Shown: positions 63,427-64,000 of the stretch, in pieces
How the letters are laid out: each line of letters opens with the position of its first letter
How positions within the stretch are numbered: position 1 is the stretch's first letter
Origin: an uncultured Paracoccaceae bacterium
GTDB lineage: Bacteria; Pseudomonadota; Alphaproteobacteria; Rhodobacterales; Rhodobacteraceae
Direction: 5' to 3'
Assembly: GCA_951812305.1 (NCBI GenBank)
Contig: CATOSB010000001.1
Location: 1-64,000, forward strand
DNA length: 64,000 bases
Program-made: the position numbers and the translations under genes
The notes under the pieces: model-generated
The model's database searches: none
What the model saw: only the letters and a program-made list of their open reading frames with translations
What the model was told of the DNA's origin: nothing

Positions 63427-63885
63427 TCAGCGCCGTTCGGAAACGGTAAACACCACAGGCGGATATTCTTCTTGGATGGTATGGCCAAACCACGCCTGAA
63501 TGCGGTTGCAATGGCTAACCTGCGTCACATGATAACTTGCCAAGCCCGGCACCAGCCTACCTTCAAAATCACTAAGGCTGACGGCCACCAAGAAACTTTG
63601 TTCTGACTTTCCGTCCCATCGGTCTTGTGGAATCCATGTGAAAGTCCGGTCAGCCAAATAGAAGACTTCATCACCTTGGCGAACCTCACGCCGCAGGGCA
63701 CCGGTGCAGTTTCGTGTAACCGTTGCACTCCAACGATAGACAAGCGCGCCACCATCTGAATATGGCTCTGCCACAACATTGGTCTGCAGCCCTTCATATG
63801 TTGGTCGGTCATCAAAATTCGCAACAACACCCACCACCAAGACCAAGGCAACAATCGCAACTTCCCAAAAAAATGAACGGTTCAT
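63427..63885 (-). CDS. Phage-region membrane-anchored protein, unknown
   Basis: A 152-residue protein with one N-terminal membrane segment ('FFWEVAIVALVLVVGVVANF') and a periplasmic-side beta-rich domain with two Cys ('VTRNCTGALRREVRQGDEVFYLADRTFTW', 'VTQVSHCNRIQAWFGHTIQE'). The ATG at 63885 overlaps the stop of the upstream partial gene (ATGA). The family is not recognised. It is likely part of a prophage late operon. Confidence 0.72.
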   Translation of the reverse strand: MNRSFFWEVAIVALVLVVGVVANFDDRPTYEGLQTNVVAEPYSDGGALVYRWSATVTRNCTGALRREVRQGDEVFYLADRTFTWIPQDRWDGKSEQSFLVAVSLSDFEGRLVPGLASYHVTQVSHCNRIQAWFGHTIQEEYPPVVFTVSERR

Positions 63886-64000
63886 TTCCCCACTCCCTTG
63901 CGAATATCAGCAACCGTTCCAGACTTCGAAAACTGCACCACCCTGCGAACAATGTGTTCCCCCGTCAGCGCCAGAACTGCCACAATCGCATATTCAAAGT
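63882..64000 (-). CDS. Partial phage-region protein with membrane segment
   Basis: Only the last ~38 residues are in the window ('FEYAIVAVLALTGEHIVRRVVQFSKSG...IRKGVGK'), with a hydrophobic stretch followed by basic residues. Its stop overlaps the next gene's ATG by four bases. It probably belongs to the same prophage operon. The rest lies beyond the right edge. Confidence 0.6.
   Translation of the reverse strand, partial: FEYAIVAVLALTGEHIVRRVVQFSKSGTVADIRKGVGK

Overview
The window looks like a chromosome segment of a marine Rhodobacterales bacterium (roseobacter group). The clues are crotonyl-CoA carboxylase/reductase, a LuxR/LuxI pair, an SdhE-like factor, Tct and TAXI-TRAP uptake systems with their regulators, and characteristic GGGGAGGGC/GAGGGGGC palindromes at gene ends. 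The genus cannot be fixed from the sequence. No rRNA or CRISPR array was seen.

Layout. 1-4625 is a pile-up of insertion sequences (two different IS256-family elements and an IS66 remnant) in an AT-rich membrane-protein gene. 4753-15331 is mostly housekeeping: a MAPEG protein, a non-coding region with DnaA-box-like sites and a likely structured RNA, periplasmic proteins, an esterase, a PlsB-like acyltransferase, Ccr, a quorum-sensing locus, MarR and XRE regulators, SdhE and aspartate aminotransferase. 15431-22111 is a second mobile hot spot: IS66 sits in a Popeye/cNMP-type gene with a perfect 8-bp duplication, and an IS3 element splits a small conserved gene while itself carrying a large-serine-recombinase element inside its orfB. 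22422-36604 holds a MATE pump, small enzymes, two decayed genes (one hit by IS630), a flavin monooxygenase with GntR, PolA, pirin and a zinc-finger protein. 36704-46982 carries surface polysaccharide genes (GT14 glycosyltransferase, sulfotransferase, KpsT/KpsE-like export proteins, KdsA), an ArsR-permease operon, NhaA and tRNA-Gln. 47074-59022 contains two solute uptake systems: TctC with a TctA-TctB fusion plus TctDE, and RpiR, TAXI, a fused TRAP permease and Usp. 59032-60905 has transaldolase and an HpcH/HpaI aldolase. 61032-64000 is a prophage lysis region: endolysin, holin, nested spanins, and an NlpC-like gene broken by an IS200/IS605 remnant.

The most interesting signals lie in the mobile DNA. 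The IS256 transposase gene at 88-1424 is broken by two related ~40-bp palindromic inserts that can be removed cleanly to restore the reading frame. In the serine-recombinase element, the first cargo gene lacks a start in the integrated form; joining the two element ends over a 2-bp GC core gives an in-frame ATG, so the attachment site lies inside a gene that is complete only in the circular form. A third signal is the GNRA-hairpin-rich intergenic region at 5440-5727. Most host genes hit by insertions can be rebuilt in frame, so many of these insertions look recent.
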